Notes: a model not told the origin generated them from the letters alone. Numbered from the stretch's first letter, positions 47,970 to 57,795 are shown. The stretch: 64,000 nucleotides of DNA from Tardiphaga sp051811025 (GCF_051811025.1 NZ_JBPWQE010000001.1:1550001-1614000), one strand, 5' to 3'. Numbers and translations are program-made.

Positions 47970-48908
47970 TCATTGCAGCTTCGGGTTCAGCGCATCGCGC
48001 AGCCAGTCGCCGAGCAGGTTGATCGACAGGATCAGCGAGGCCAGCGCGAGGCCGGGAAAGGCGATCACCCACCATTCGCCGGAGAACAGATAGTTGTTGC
48101 CGATGCGGATCAGCGTGCCCAGCGATGGCATCGTGTCCGGCATGCCGGAGCCGAGGAACGAAAGCGTCGCCTCGGTGATGATGGCGAGTGCGAGATTGAT
48201 GGTGGCGATCACCAGGATCGGTCCCATCGTATTGGGCAGTACATGGCGGATCATGATCACGCGGGCGGGCAGGCCGATCAGCTGCGCCGCCGCGACATAG
48301 TCCTTGTTCTTCTCCACCATCACCGAGCCGCGCACGGTGCGGGCATATTGCACCCAGAAACTCAGCCCGATGGCGACCACCAGCACGATCAGCGTGGTCG
48401 AGGCATCGAGATGATTGCCGAGCGCCGACTTCACGACGCCATCGATCAAGAGCGCGATCAGGATGGCCGGAAAAGTGAGCTGCACATCGGCGATGCGCAT
48501 GATCAGGCTGTCGACGGCGCCACCGACATAGCCGGCGATCAGGCCGAGTCCGATGCCGAGCACCGCTGCGAAACTGACGCCGAGGACGCCGACCACCAGC
48601 GAGATCCGCATGCCGTAGAGGATCGCCGAATAGATATCGCGACCCTGCTCGTCGGTGCCGAGCAGGAATGGCCTCTGGCCCTCCGCCGTCCAGAGCGGCG
48701 AGATGCGGGAATTGATCAATTCGAGCTGCGCCGGGTCGAACGGATTCTGCACCACCAGGACAGGCGCGAACAACGCCATCATCAGCAGCAGGAACACGAT
48801 CACCGCAGCGACCATGGTGAGCTTCGAGCGGCGGAACGAATAGAAGATGTCGCTGTCGATGGCGCGGGCGAGAAGGGAGGGTGTGCGAGGGGCAGGGATG
48901 TCGGTCAT
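47970..48908 (-). CDS. Dipeptide-type ABC transporter permease (DppC-like)
   Basis: A 312-residue inner-membrane permease with an N-terminal OppC-type segment (SFRRSKLTMVAAVIVFLLLM) and the coupling-loop EAA motif region 'AAQLIGLPARVIMIRHVLPN'. Six membrane helices expected. Follows the DppB-like gene by 9 nt. Confidence 0.95.
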   Translation of the reverse strand: MTDIPAPRTPSLLARAIDSDIFYSFRRSKLTMVAAVIVFLLLMMALFAPVLVVQNPFDPAQLELINSRISPLWTAEGQRPFLLGTDEQGRDIYSAILYGMRISLVVGVLGVSFAAVLGIGLGLIAGYVGGAVDSLIMRIADVQLTFPAILIALLIDGVVKSALGNHLDASTTLIVLVVAIGLSFWVQYARTVRGSVMVEKNKDYVAAAQLIGLPARVIMIRHVLPNTMGPILVIATINLALAIITEATLSFLGSGMPDTMPSLGTLIRIGNNYLFSGEWWVIAFPGLALASLILSINLLGDWLRDALNPKLQ

Positions 48909-48917
48909 GTCACATCC

Positions 48918-49898
48918 TCATGCAGGCCGGTTGATCGTCGCGCGCAAGCGCGGATCGACGATGGTGTAGAGGATGTCCACGATCAGGTTGATGGTGACGA
49001 AGATCAGCGACACCACCAGGAGATAGGCCGCCATGATCGGGATATCGACATTCTGCACGGCCTGTACGAACAAGAGCCCCATGCCCGGCCACTGGAACAC
49101 GGTCTCGGTAATGATGGCAAAGGCGATGACCGAGCCGAATTGCAATCCGGCCACGGTGATGACCGGCACCAGCGTATTCTTCAGCGCATGGCCGAAATGG
49201 ATCGCTCGCGTGGTCAGTCCGCGGGCCCGCGCGAAGCGGATATAGTCGGTGCGCAGCACTTCCAGCATCTCGGCGCGGACGAGGCGCATGATTAGCGTCA
49301 TCTGGAACAGGCCGAGCGTTACCGACGGCATGATCAGCGCCTTCAGGCCGGAGATCGTCAGCAGGCCGGTGGTCCACCAGCCGAATTTTACGACGTCGCC
49401 GCGCCCGAAGGATGGCAGCCATCCCAGAGTGACCGCGAACAGATAGATCAGCAGGATGCCGATCAGGAAAGTGGGCAGCGAGATGCCGATCAGCGATACC
49501 GCCTGCAGCACCTTGGCGAAGAACGAATCCTTCCGCAGCGCCGAATAGATGCCCATCAGGATGCCGAACACCATGGCGATCACGGTGGCGCAGGTGGCAA
49601 GCTCCAGCGTCGCCGGCATGCGTTCCTTCAGCAGCGCGGAGACCGGTTGGCGAAACTGATAGGAGACGCCGAACTTGAACTGCACGGCATTGATGAAGTA
49701 GCGCGCGAATTGCACCGGGACGGGGTCGTCGAGGCCGAGCGATGCGCGCACCTCGGCGCGCTGCGCCGGCGTCGTGTCGATGGCCACCATCTGGTTCACG
49801 GGATCGCCGGCAAAGCGGAACATGGTGAAGGCGATGATGCCGACGGCGATCATCACACCAATGGACTGCAAGGCGCGGCGCAGGATGAAAGCGAGCAT
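48918..49898 (-). CDS. Dipeptide-type ABC transporter permease (DppB-like)
   Basis: A 326-residue permease. The N-terminus MLAFILRRALQSIGVMIAVG is typical of DppB. The EAA region reads 'DYIRFARARGLTTRAIHFGH' followed by ALKNTLVPVITVAGLQ. Second gene of the operon, 30 nt after the binding protein. Confidence 0.95.
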   Translation of the reverse strand: MLAFILRRALQSIGVMIAVGIIAFTMFRFAGDPVNQMVAIDTTPAQRAEVRASLGLDDPVPVQFARYFINAVQFKFGVSYQFRQPVSALLKERMPATLELATCATVIAMVFGILMGIYSALRKDSFFAKVLQAVSLIGISLPTFLIGILLIYLFAVTLGWLPSFGRGDVVKFGWWTTGLLTISGLKALIMPSVTLGLFQMTLIMRLVRAEMLEVLRTDYIRFARARGLTTRAIHFGHALKNTLVPVITVAGLQFGSVIAFAIITETVFQWPGMGLLFVQAVQNVDIPIMAAYLLVVSLIFVTINLIVDILYTIVDPRLRATINRPA

Positions 49899-49928
49899 GC
49901 GTGACCTTCGCTTTCCGCTTGGTGCCGC

Positions 49929-51536
49929 CTAGTCCTGCTTCACCGCCCAGTATGGCAGCACCTGATTGTCAGGGCGCTGCACGATCTTCACCTTCTTGGA
50001 GACACCCCAGGCCAGCGCCTGCTGATGCAGCGGGATATAGGCCCAGTCCTTGGCGGCGATCTCATAGGCCTGTTTGATGAGCTGGTCGCGCTTGGTGGTG
50101 TCGGTTTCCTGCAGCACCTGATCCGTCAACGCGTCGAACTGCTTGTTGCAATAGCCGCCCAGATTGGTGGCGCCGCGCGGGCTCGCGGGATCGTCGCGAC
50201 AGCCCATGATGTCATGCATCACATTGTGCGAATCCTGCGTGCCCGGTGTCCAGCCAAGCAGATAGAACGAGGTGTTGAAGCCGCCTGTCTTGAAGACCTT
50301 GGCAAAATACAGCGCCTTCGGCTGCGCGTTCAGCGTGACCTTGACGCCGATGCGCGCGAGCATGCCTACCACGGCCTGGCAGATCGCGGCGTCGTTGACA
50401 TAGCGGTCGTTCGGGCAATCCATGCCGACTTCGAATCCGTCGGGATAGCCGGCCTCGGTCAGCAATTTCTTGGCGCCGTCGGCGTCGTATTTCGGTCGCG
50501 TGAAGTCGCCGGAGAGCTTGAACAGCGGCGGCGCGATCATCAAAGCGGATGGTGTCGACAGGCCGCGCATGACGCGGCTCTTGATCAGCTCGATATCGAT
50601 GGCCTTGTAGAAGGCCTCGCGGACGCGGATGTCCTTGAACGGATTCTTGCCCTTGATGTTCGAGAACAGCAGCTCGTCGCGGATCTGGTCCATGCCGAGG
50701 AAGATGGTGCGCAGCTCCGGCCCGGCCATCACGGCGGCGTTGGCTGATCCATTGACGCGCGCGATGTCCTGCACCGGCACCGGCTCGATGATATCGACTT
50801 CGCCGGACAGCAGCGCCGCGACGCGGGTGGCGTCAGAAGCGATCGGCGTGAAGATGATCTCCTTGAGATTATGCTCGGGCTTGCCCCACCAGTTCGGGTT
50901 GACCTTGAAGACGGTCTTCACGCCCGGCTGATGGCTTTCGATGGTGAAGGGGCCCGTGCCATTCGCATTCAACGACGCGAAGCTAGGCGAGGTCGCCGCG
51001 GCGGGGGTCGGCGCGTTGGCATTGTTCGCCTCCGCCCATTTCTTGTCCATGATGTACCAGACGTCCCATTGCGACGTCAGGATGGGATTGGGTTTGGTCA
51101 GCACGAAATCGACGGTGTAGTCGTCGATCTTGAGCACCTTGGCATCGGCTGGAATGACGGTCGTGAAGTCGGAGCCCTTGGCGCGCACGCGGTCGGCGGA
51201 GAACACGACATCATCGGCGGTGAATGGGTCTCCATTGTGGAATTTGACACCCTTGCGCAGATGGAAGCGCCAGCGCGTCGGCTCCGGTGTTTCCCAGCTC
51301 TCGGCGAGCGCCGGGATGATCTGCAGATCCTTGCCGCGCCCAACGAGGCCTTCATAGACCTGGCCGTGATGGGCGATCGTTGTGGTCTCTCGCAGCGTAT
51401 AGGGATCGAGCGATTTCAGGTCGCCCTGATTGGCATAGCGTAGCGTTTGTGCGGAGGCGGGCAGTATGGAGGCAGAAACTGTGGCGAAGGCGATCAGCGA
51501 TGCAGCGGCGGCAATGAACGTCTGGCGGATCGACAT
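49929..51536 (-). CDS. ABC transporter substrate-binding protein, family 5
   Basis: Periplasmic peptide/small-molecule binding protein of 535 residues. The signal peptide is FIAAAASLIAFATVSASILP-ASAQ. SBP_bac_5 features include LRYANQGDLKSLDPYTLRET, WRFHLRKGVKFHNGDPFTAD and IRVREAFYKAIDIELIKSRV. Start placed at 51536, with GGAG about 9 nt upstream; 51551 is possible. First gene of the transport operon, divergent from a DadA-like oxidoreductase. Confidence 0.93.
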   Translation of the reverse strand: MSIRQTFIAAAASLIAFATVSASILPASAQTLRYANQGDLKSLDPYTLRETTTIAHHGQVYEGLVGRGKDLQIIPALAESWETPEPTRWRFHLRKGVKFHNGDPFTADDVVFSADRVRAKGSDFTTVIPADAKVLKIDDYTVDFVLTKPNPILTSQWDVWYIMDKKWAEANNANAPTPAAATSPSFASLNANGTGPFTIESHQPGVKTVFKVNPNWWGKPEHNLKEIIFTPIASDATRVAALLSGEVDIIEPVPVQDIARVNGSANAAVMAGPELRTIFLGMDQIRDELLFSNIKGKNPFKDIRVREAFYKAIDIELIKSRVMRGLSTPSALMIAPPLFKLSGDFTRPKYDADGAKKLLTEAGYPDGFEVGMDCPNDRYVNDAAICQAVVGMLARIGVKVTLNAQPKALYFAKVFKTGGFNTSFYLLGWTPGTQDSHNVMHDIMGCRDDPASPRGATNLGGYCNKQFDALTDQVLQETDTTKRDQLIKQAYEIAAKDWAYIPLHQQALAWGVSKKVKIVQRPDNQVLPYWAVKQD

Positions 51537-51790
51537 ACTGAGCTTCTCCATTGCAATAACCGCGATTGCATCACCACGCGGCCGCCCGACAGTTGAGCGA
51601 GTGTCACATTGTTGGCGGAGATTGCACGCTGCGCAAGCGGCATTTGTCAGCTATGCGCTGCACAATGAAGTGGCTGGCGTAATCCTTGCTAGGATTGGGT
51701 ATAAGCAATTCTACGCATTGCGCGCGTGCATCATTCGGTCACGACACTGCGCTAACAGGACCGCCAGAACGGCAAGATTTCGGAGCAGGA

Positions 51791-53044
51791 ATGGCGGAAC
51801 TCAAGGCTGATGTGCTTGTGCTTGGCGCAGGTATGGTCGGTGTGTCGGCGGCGCTGCATCTACAGGCGCGTGGCCGCAATGTGGTGCTGGTCGACCGGCA
51901 TGAGAAGGCCGGCGAGGAAACCAGCTATGGCAATGCCGGGCTGATCCAGTGCTGTTCGGTTTTCCCTTATATGCTGCCGCGCGACCTCACCAAGCTGTTT
52001 AAATATGCGCTGAACCGCGCGCCGGAGGTGCACTATCATCTCAACGCGCTGCCCGGCATGCTGCCATGGATCGTCAGATATTTCCTGAACTCGTCGCCTG
52101 AGGGAGCGCTTCGCAGTGCGATGGCGGCGCTGCCACTGATCCAGCGCAGCCTGATCGAGCACGAGGCCCTGATCGCGGAGGCCGGCGTGCCGGAGCTTCT
52201 GCGCCGGATGGGATGGATCAACGCGTTTCGCTCCGAGGCTACGCTGGCGAAAGGCATTGCGGATCTCGAACGCCATCGCGCCTATGGCGTGCCGGGCGAC
52301 GTTCTGGACGCCGCCGCCATTGCGGAGCAGGAGCCGAATCTGTCCACCGATTTTGCCGGTGCCATCCACTGGACGTCGCCGGGCTTCGTTCCCGATCCCG
52401 GCGGCCTCGCAAAAGCCTATGCCGCACTGTTCATCCGCAAAGGCGGGCGTTTCATTGCCGCCGACGCGCGGACGCTGGAGCAGAGCGATCGCAACTGGCG
52501 CGTGGCCGGGCCGAACGGGGCGCTGGTCGCGCGGGATGTCGTGGTCGCGCTCGGGCCATGGTCGGATCAGGTGTTTCGACCGCTCGGCTACAACATCCCG
52601 CTCAAGAGCAAGCGCGGCTATCACATCCATCTGGCGCCATCCGGAAATGCGGTGCTGCGCCATCCGGTTCTCGATGCCGATCGCGGCTATCTGCTGGCGC
52701 CGATGAATCGCGGCATCCGGCTGACCACCGGCGCCGAATTCGCGCTCCGCGATGCGCCGCCGACGCCGGCGCAGATCGAGCGGGCGCTGCCGATCGCACG
52801 GCAGACCTTCCCGCTCGGCAATCCCGTCGAGGCGAAGCCCTGGATGGGCGCGCGGCCATGCCTGCCGGACATGCTGCCGGTGATCGGCAAGGCGCCGCGC
52901 CACAAGGGCCTGTGGTTCGATTTCGGCCACCAGCATCATGGCTTCACGCTGGGGCCGGTGACCGGCCGTCTGATCGCGGACATGGTGACGGGCGTCACGC
53001 CGTTCACCGATCCCAAGGCCTTCGCGGCTGAGCGTTTCGGCTGA
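51791..53044 (+). CDS. FAD-dependent oxidoreductase, D-amino-acid dehydrogenase-like (DadA)
   Basis: A 417-residue DAO-fold flavoenzyme. The FAD dinucleotide motif is at the N-terminus (DVLVLGAGMVGVSAALHLQA). C-terminal motifs are 'GARPCLPDMLPVIGKAPRHK' and GLWFDFGHQHHGFTLGPVTG, as in DadA-type dehydrogenases. Start at 51791 has GGAGCAGG upstream. Divergent from the peptide-type ABC operon, suggesting joint use of D-amino-acid-containing compounds (inference). Confidence 0.88.
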   Translation: MAELKADVLVLGAGMVGVSAALHLQARGRNVVLVDRHEKAGEETSYGNAGLIQCCSVFPYMLPRDLTKLFKYALNRAPEVHYHLNALPGMLPWIVRYFLNSSPEGALRSAMAALPLIQRSLIEHEALIAEAGVPELLRRMGWINAFRSEATLAKGIADLERHRAYGVPGDVLDAAAIAEQEPNLSTDFAGAIHWTSPGFVPDPGGLAKAYAALFIRKGGRFIAADARTLEQSDRNWRVAGPNGALVARDVVVALGPWSDQVFRPLGYNIPLKSKRGYHIHLAPSGNAVLRHPVLDADRGYLLAPMNRGIRLTTGAEFALRDAPPTPAQIERALPIARQTFPLGNPVEAKPWMGARPCLPDMLPVIGKAPRHKGLWFDFGHQHHGFTLGPVTGRLIADMVTGVTPFTDPKAFAAERFG

Positions 53045-53160
53045 CATCTCGCAACTGCAATGTAAATGTCACATCGCTTGCATCGGGCAGGCGTCAGCGG
53101 CGATACTGCCGCTGCGTCGCCATGTTCGCGTGAGCGGCCGGTTTGCCTCAGGAGCTGATA

Positions 53161-53412
53161 ATGAAAGTGATCGTCACCGTGGACTGCACGCCGCTCGAGG
53201 CGCGCGAATTCCTGGGGCTGCCTGATGTGCAGCCGATGCAGTCGGCGATGATGGATCAGATGCAGAAGAAGATGATGGACAATATCGACAAGTTCTCGCC
53301 GGAGTCCATCATGCAGAGCTGGTTCTCGTTCGATCCGAAGATGGGCGAGCGCTTTCAGGAGATGTTCGTCAACATGGCGGGGCTGGGTGCGCGGCCGAAG
53401 GACAAGAAGTAG
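53161..53412 (+). CDS. DUF6489-type small protein
   Basis: An 83-residue soluble protein starting MKVIVTVDCTPLEAREFLGL, then a Met/Gln-rich helix (QPMQSAMMDQMQKKMMDNID) and a 'DPKMGERFQEMFVNMAG' tail. CAGGAG lies upstream. It matches what I know as DUF6489; function unknown. Often near PHA/lipid genes, as here. Confidence 0.75.
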   Translation: MKVIVTVDCTPLEAREFLGLPDVQPMQSAMMDQMQKKMMDNIDKFSPESIMQSWFSFDPKMGERFQEMFVNMAGLGARPKDKK

Positions 53413-53413
53413 A

Positions 53414-53430
53414 CGCGGGCTCAGCCCGCG
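53414..53430. terminator. Convergent hairpin
   Basis: CGCGGGCT-C-AGCCCGCG, an 8-bp stem lying across the stop codon of the leftward hydrolase and just past the DUF6489 stop. No T run, so termination strength is uncertain. Confidence 0.45.
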
Positions 53431-54407
53431 CGGCGTGCGTTGGCCTGCAGCGGCTGCTGCAGCTTCGCGCCATGCGCATGACGGGAGATGGCGTCGATCA
53501 CCAGGGACCACATCGAGATCGGCAGAGCGTGGCCCATCCGGTCGACCATCATCAGCTTGGCGCCGGGAATCGACGCGGCCGTGTCGCGGCCGGCGGCCGG
53601 ATGCACCAGAGGATCGATCTTGCCGTGGATCACCAGCGTCGGCGCGGTGACCGTGGCGAGCCTCTCTTTACGACTGCCCGAAGCGAGGATGGCGCGAAGC
53701 TGGCGCCCGACGCCGGCCGGGCTCAGGCCGCGGGCATAGGTCCGCTCGGCGCGGTCGAGATCCCTCGCTTCGTCATCCGGGAAGCTGCCGACCCGCAGGA
53801 ACAGCCAGGTCTGCTTGAAACGTTCGAGGAACGCCTCATAGCCGGTCGGCTGGGGTTTCAGCAGCAGCAGTGACACCGCGCGGCTCGGCTGCGGCAGACG
53901 CGGATTGCCGGTGGTCGACATGATCGAGGTCAGCGAGCGCAGGCGCTCCGGATAAGTGATCGCCATTTCCTGCGCGATCATGCCGCCCATCGATGCGCCA
54001 ACCACATGCGCGGAGCGGATGCGCAGCACGTCGAGCAGGGCCACCACATCGGTCGCCATATCGCTCAGCTTGTAGGGGGCGGAGACGGGCGTACCGAGAA
54101 AACGCAGCTTGGCCAGTTCGTACAGAGTGAACGGCTTGCCGCCGGCCATCTTGGAGGACAGGCCGATATCGCGGTTGTCGAAACGGATCACGCGAAAGCC
54201 GCGGGCGGCTAGTTCGCGGCAGAAGTCGTCATCCCAATGGATCATCTGGGCGCCGAGGCCCATGATCATCACCATGGGTTCCGCATCCGAATAGCCAAAC
54301 ACATCGAAACAGATATCGATCCCGTTCGCGCGCGCCAGCTGTGGCGGCTCGTACGGGACATCAATCGGTTCGGGGGATCGGGCGGAACGTGGGCTCATGT
54401 CAAACAT
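53421..54407 (-). CDS. Alpha/beta hydrolase
   Basis: About 328 residues. The nucleophile elbow GASMG (HVVGASMGGMIAQEMAITYP), the oxyanion region 'MVMIMGLGAQMIHW', and the catalytic His in 'MVDRMGHALPISMW' are present; the Asp is probably in LVIHGKIDPLVHP. Ser nucleophile implies esterase/lipase-like chemistry. Starts at 54407 or 54398. Downstream of the P450 gene in the same direction. Confidence 0.85.
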   Translation of the reverse strand: MFDMSPRSARSPEPIDVPYEPPQLARANGIDICFDVFGYSDAEPMVMIMGLGAQMIHWDDDFCRELAARGFRVIRFDNRDIGLSSKMAGGKPFTLYELAKLRFLGTPVSAPYKLSDMATDVVALLDVLRIRSAHVVGASMGGMIAQEMAITYPERLRSLTSIMSTTGNPRLPQPSRAVSLLLLKPQPTGYEAFLERFKQTWLFLRVGSFPDDEARDLDRAERTYARGLSPAGVGRQLRAILASGSRKERLATVTAPTLVIHGKIDPLVHPAAGRDTAASIPGAKLMMVDRMGHALPISMWSLVIDAISRHAHGAKLQQPLQANARRAG

Positions 54408-54499
54408 ATGACACGGAAAGTCCCTTCGAAAAAGTGACAACCGCGTCATGCACCAAACAAATCGTCGCAGCGATTAATGAGAGATTGCGCAAACGGCAA

Positions 54500-54544
54500 T
54501 TGTGACAGTGTACGCGGTCTTTTGTGACAGTGATTGTGACAATG
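54500..54544. repeat. Three TTGTGACARTG direct repeats
   Basis: TTGTGACAGTG at 54500-54510 and 54522-54532 and TTGTGACAATG at 54534-54544, in the gap between the P450 gene and the leftward hydrolase. Spacing is 22 and 12 nt. May be regulatory for the hydrolase. Confidence 0.5.
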
Positions 54545-54564
54545 GAACTGGTATCAGCCTCTCG

Positions 54565-57500
54565 CTAGCTCCCGGCCCAGACGTCGAGCACGTAGCGATT
54601 GCGTGTGCCGAGGTCGTCGATCCAGGTCAGCGCCGCAGCCTCATCGCTGCCGCTGCGCTCGCGCTGGATCGCCATCAACGCCGCTTTCACATCCGGCTCC
54701 ATCTTGCCACCGTCGCCGCATACATAGGTAATGGCGCCTTGCTGGATCAGATCCCATACGCGATCCTTCTGCTGGGCAATGAGGTGCTGCACATAGGTCT
54801 TCGGCGCATCGCCGCGCGAGAAGGCGGTGTGTAGTTCACAGATACCATCGGCGGCGAAACCCTTCAGCTCCTCAGCATAGAGAAAGTCCTGATCGGGATG
54901 GCGGCAGCCGAAGAACAGCAGCGCAGGGCCAAGCGTAGCACCTTGCGCCTTGCGTGCAGCGCGTTCCTGCAGGAAGCCGCGGAACGGCGCGAGGCCTGTT
55001 CCCGGTCCGATCATGATGAGCGGCACAAGGGGATCGGCGGGCAGGCGGAAGCCTGCCTTGGTCTCGCGTACGATCGCATGCACGGTGTCGCCGGCACGGC
55101 GGCCACTGAGATAGTTGGAGCAGACGCCCTTATAGATGCCACGGCCGGAATGCGCGGGGCCCTGGACCACCGCCGTGGTGACGCTGCAGCGTGACGTCTC
55201 GCCTTGCGGCGACGACGAAATCGAGTAATAGCGCGGCGCCAAGAGCGACAGCATTTCCAGATAGGCATGGAACGGCAATTCGCAGGCCGGGTGCTCGTCG
55301 AGCAGATCGAATACCGATTTGCGTTTGGCCAGAATCTCGCTGCGATAGCGCTCGCTCGCTGCGGGATCGTCGCCGACGTAAGAGAGCAGTTTCGGTTTGG
55401 TCATCGGGCAGCGGGTGTTCTCCGCCATGATCTGGATCTGCTTGCGGGTGGCGACCTGCTGCAGCTCGACGAACTCTGTCAGCAATCGGCCGACAGAGAC
55501 GACATCGCCGACAGGCAATTGCGCGCGGCGGCCCGTCGCGACCTGCAGTCTGATCTGATCGTCCGGCAGGAAGCCGAAGCGGCGCGCGACGGCGTCGACC
55601 AAGGCGGGATCGTTGCGCGGCACCACGCTGAGGTGGTCGCCGACCCGGTAGCTGGTCCCGGCAGGAAGCTCGATCTCGATATGCCGGGTCGAGCGATCCG
55701 ATGCGCCATTCTGCAGCTCGCGATTGCCCAAGAGCTTCATCGGGACCACGCCGCCGAGGGCGACGACGGTGTTTACCGCGCTCGGCGCGACAGGTTCGAT
55801 CTGATAGAGCGGCGCATCGTCGGCGCTGCGCTCGAAGCCGGTGTCGAGGCCGAATTCCTTGACCGCGAGCGGACGCAGTTTCGCGAACCAGTCCTCGAAC
55901 TGGCCATCGAGATCGTCGCGCGCATCGCCTTCACCGCGCACATATGCGTTGGTCGCGCCATGTTCGCGCAGCTTGTCGTCGATAGTGCGCGGAATCGACT
56001 GATAGGTCGCCAGCCAGTCGCTGTTGCCGCAGCCGAACACGGCGTAGCGCACTTTGGCGAAGGCGTCCTTCGGCAGGTCGGTTCCTAGCCAGTTGACGAA
56101 TTGCGTGGCGTTGTCAGGCGCTGCGCCATTGTAGGACGCGCAGAAAATGAGAACGCCGCCCTCGGTCGGCAGCTTGCCGACAAAATCGTCGAGCGGTGCG
56201 AGTTTCGTTGCGAAGCCGTTGACCTCGGCGAGATCGGCAACGCGCGTCGCCAGTTCCTCGGCAGTGCCGAGATTGGAGCCGTACAGCACCAGCAGCGGCG
56301 TGTTGTGGCTCGGCCGCGCGCGGCCGGTGGCGACGGGTGCGAGCGGCGCGGCCGCAGTAGCTGCAGCCGTGCGACCGGCATAGGCGCCGCGCTCGTGATC
56401 GTGGCGCGGACGCACCTTGATCTTGAAACCGTCGGGCTTGATGGTCAGCGTTTCCTTCAGCACCATCTGGTAGCGCTTGTGGTCGGTCATTTTGAAGCGT
56501 TGCAGGATCATGCCGAGCGCCAGCGCGGCTTCGTGCATGGCGAAACCACGGCCGATACAGGCGCGCTGGCCGTTGCCGAACGGTTTCCAGGCGTTGATCG
56601 GGCGAGCTGCCTCGGCCTCCTTCGAGAAATTTTCGGGATCGAAGGCGTCGGGATTGGGTCCCCAGACCGAGGGATCGCGATGCAGCGCCAGCACCAGGAT
56701 GGTGACGAAGGTGCCCTTGCGGAGTTTGTACTTGCCGCCGCCGATGGTCTCGTCCTGCACCGGCGCGATGCCATAGGCGGGTGCCGGCGGCCACAGCCGC
56801 AGCGACTCCTTCAGGATCTGCGTGACGTAGTGAAGCTGCGTAACCTGCTGATAGGTCGGCTTGGCGTTTACATCGGGGCCGAAGACGCGGTCGACTTCCT
56901 CATAGGCCTTCTTCAGCACCTCCGGATGTTTCAGCATCGCGTAGATCGCACATGACAGCAGGCCCGACGTGGTCTCGTGGCCGGCGATCAGGAAGGTGTT
57001 GATCTGGTAGCGGATGTTGACGTCGTCGAGCTGTTCGCCGGTGGCGCGGTCGACGCCGGTCATCATCGCCGCCAGCATGTCCTTCTTGCCGTCCGCCGCC
57101 TCGGCGGCCTTGCGGCGCTCGGCGATGATCTCATCGACCATGGAGTTCATGAAGGCGACGTCGCCGGCGAGATCGCGGCGGCGCTTCTGCATCCACAGGC
57201 TTTCCAGCGGCAGGCCGCGGGTCATCATGATCGTTTCAAGCGAGCGCACCAGCGATTCCACGAAGGGGTGGTAGTCGCTCCGGTAGAACGAGTTGAAGCG
57301 ATAGTCGAAACCGCACAGCCCGATGGTGTCCAGGGTCAGCGCCGTCATGTCATGGACGACGTCGATCTCCTCGTCGGTATTGAGGCGCTCCCATTTCTTC
57401 ACCAACTGCTCGGCGATATCCACCATGCTGGGGTGATAGGACTGCATCGCGCGGTTGCCGAAAGGCTGCAACAGGATGTTGTGCGCCTTGGTCCAGTTCG

Positions 57501-57795
57501 GCTCTTTGGTGTCCGCCGTGAACAGTCCGTCGCCGCCAACGGCGCGCACCCGGCGCAGCGCACCGCGCACGGCCTTGTCGAAGCGCTTCTCGTCGCTGAG
57601 CTCATCCACCAGATCGTGGCCGCCGACGATCACGATGGGTGAGCCCATCATGTCGAGCCAGAAGATTGGCCCAAGCTCCTTAGCCAGCCGCGCCAGATCC
57701 TGCACTGGCGCATTGGCGTCCAGCGACAGCATGTTGCCCACCACCGGCTTCTTCGGCGGATGCGGGATCGGGGCGAGTTTGTTGGTCGACGTCAT
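54565..57795 (-). CDS. Self-sufficient cytochrome P450:NADPH reductase fusion (CYP102/P450-BM3-like)
   Basis: A 1076-residue single-chain monooxygenase. The P450 domain (1-470) has AGHETT at 271-276, E330/R333 of the ExxR motif and haem ligand Cys413 (FGNGQRACIG). A linker with Ala/Pro follows. The flavodoxin/FMN domain starts near 500 (LLVLYGSNLGTAEELATRVA). The FAD/NADPH domain includes PRYYSISSSPQ and MIGPGTGLAPFRGFLQERAA. P450-BM3 (1049 residues) hydroxylates fatty acids. Relative to BM3, Phe87 is kept (Phe92 here) but the carboxylate anchors Arg47 and Tyr51 are replaced by Ser52 and Ile56, if the ungapped alignment holds. Followed in the same direction by a hydrolase and preceded by epoxide hydrolase and WS/DGAT genes. 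Confidence 0.96.
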   Translation of the reverse strand: MTSTNKLAPIPHPPKKPVVGNMLSLDANAPVQDLARLAKELGPIFWLDMMGSPIVIVGGHDLVDELSDEKRFDKAVRGALRRVRAVGGDGLFTADTKEPNWTKAHNILLQPFGNRAMQSYHPSMVDIAEQLVKKWERLNTDEEIDVVHDMTALTLDTIGLCGFDYRFNSFYRSDYHPFVESLVRSLETIMMTRGLPLESLWMQKRRRDLAGDVAFMNSMVDEIIAERRKAAEAADGKKDMLAAMMTGVDRATGEQLDDVNIRYQINTFLIAGHETTSGLLSCAIYAMLKHPEVLKKAYEEVDRVFGPDVNAKPTYQQVTQLHYVTQILKESLRLWPPAPAYGIAPVQDETIGGGKYKLRKGTFVTILVLALHRDPSVWGPNPDAFDPENFSKEAEAARPINAWKPFGNGQRACIGRGFAMHEAALALGMILQRFKMTDHKRYQMVLKETLTIKPDGFKIKVRPRHDHERGAYAGRTAAATAAAPLAPVATGRARPSHNTPLLVLYGSNLGTAEELATRVADLAEVNGFATKLAPLDDFVGKLPTEGGVLIFCASYNGAAPDNATQFVNWLGTDLPKDAFAKVRYAVFGCGNSDWLATYQSIPRTIDDKLREHGATNAYVRGEGDARDDLDGQFEDWFAKLRPLAVKEFGLDTGFERSADDAPLYQIEPVAPSAVNTVVALGGVVPMKLLGNRELQNGASDRSTRHIEIELPAGTSYRVGDHLSVVPRNDPALVDAVARRFGFLPDDQIRLQVATGRRAQLPVGDVVSVGRLLTEFVELQQVATRKQIQIMAENTRCPMTKPKLLSYVGDDPAASERYRSEILAKRKSVFDLLDEHPACELPFHAYLEMLSLLAPRYYSISSSPQGETSRCSVTTAVVQGPAHSGRGIYKGVCSNYLSGRRAGDTVHAIVRETKAGFRLPADPLVPLIMIGPGTGLAPFRGFLQERAARKAQGATLGPALLFFGCRHPDQDFLYAEELKGFAADGICELHTAFSRGDAPKTYVQHLIAQQKDRVWDLIQQGAITYVCGDGGKMEPDVKAALMAIQRERSGSDEAAALTWIDDLGTRNRYVLDVWAGS

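Noticed and set aside
47973..49295. A 440-codon plus-strand frame across the permease genes
   Set aside because: His/Asp/Arg-rich antisense of two canonical permeases.
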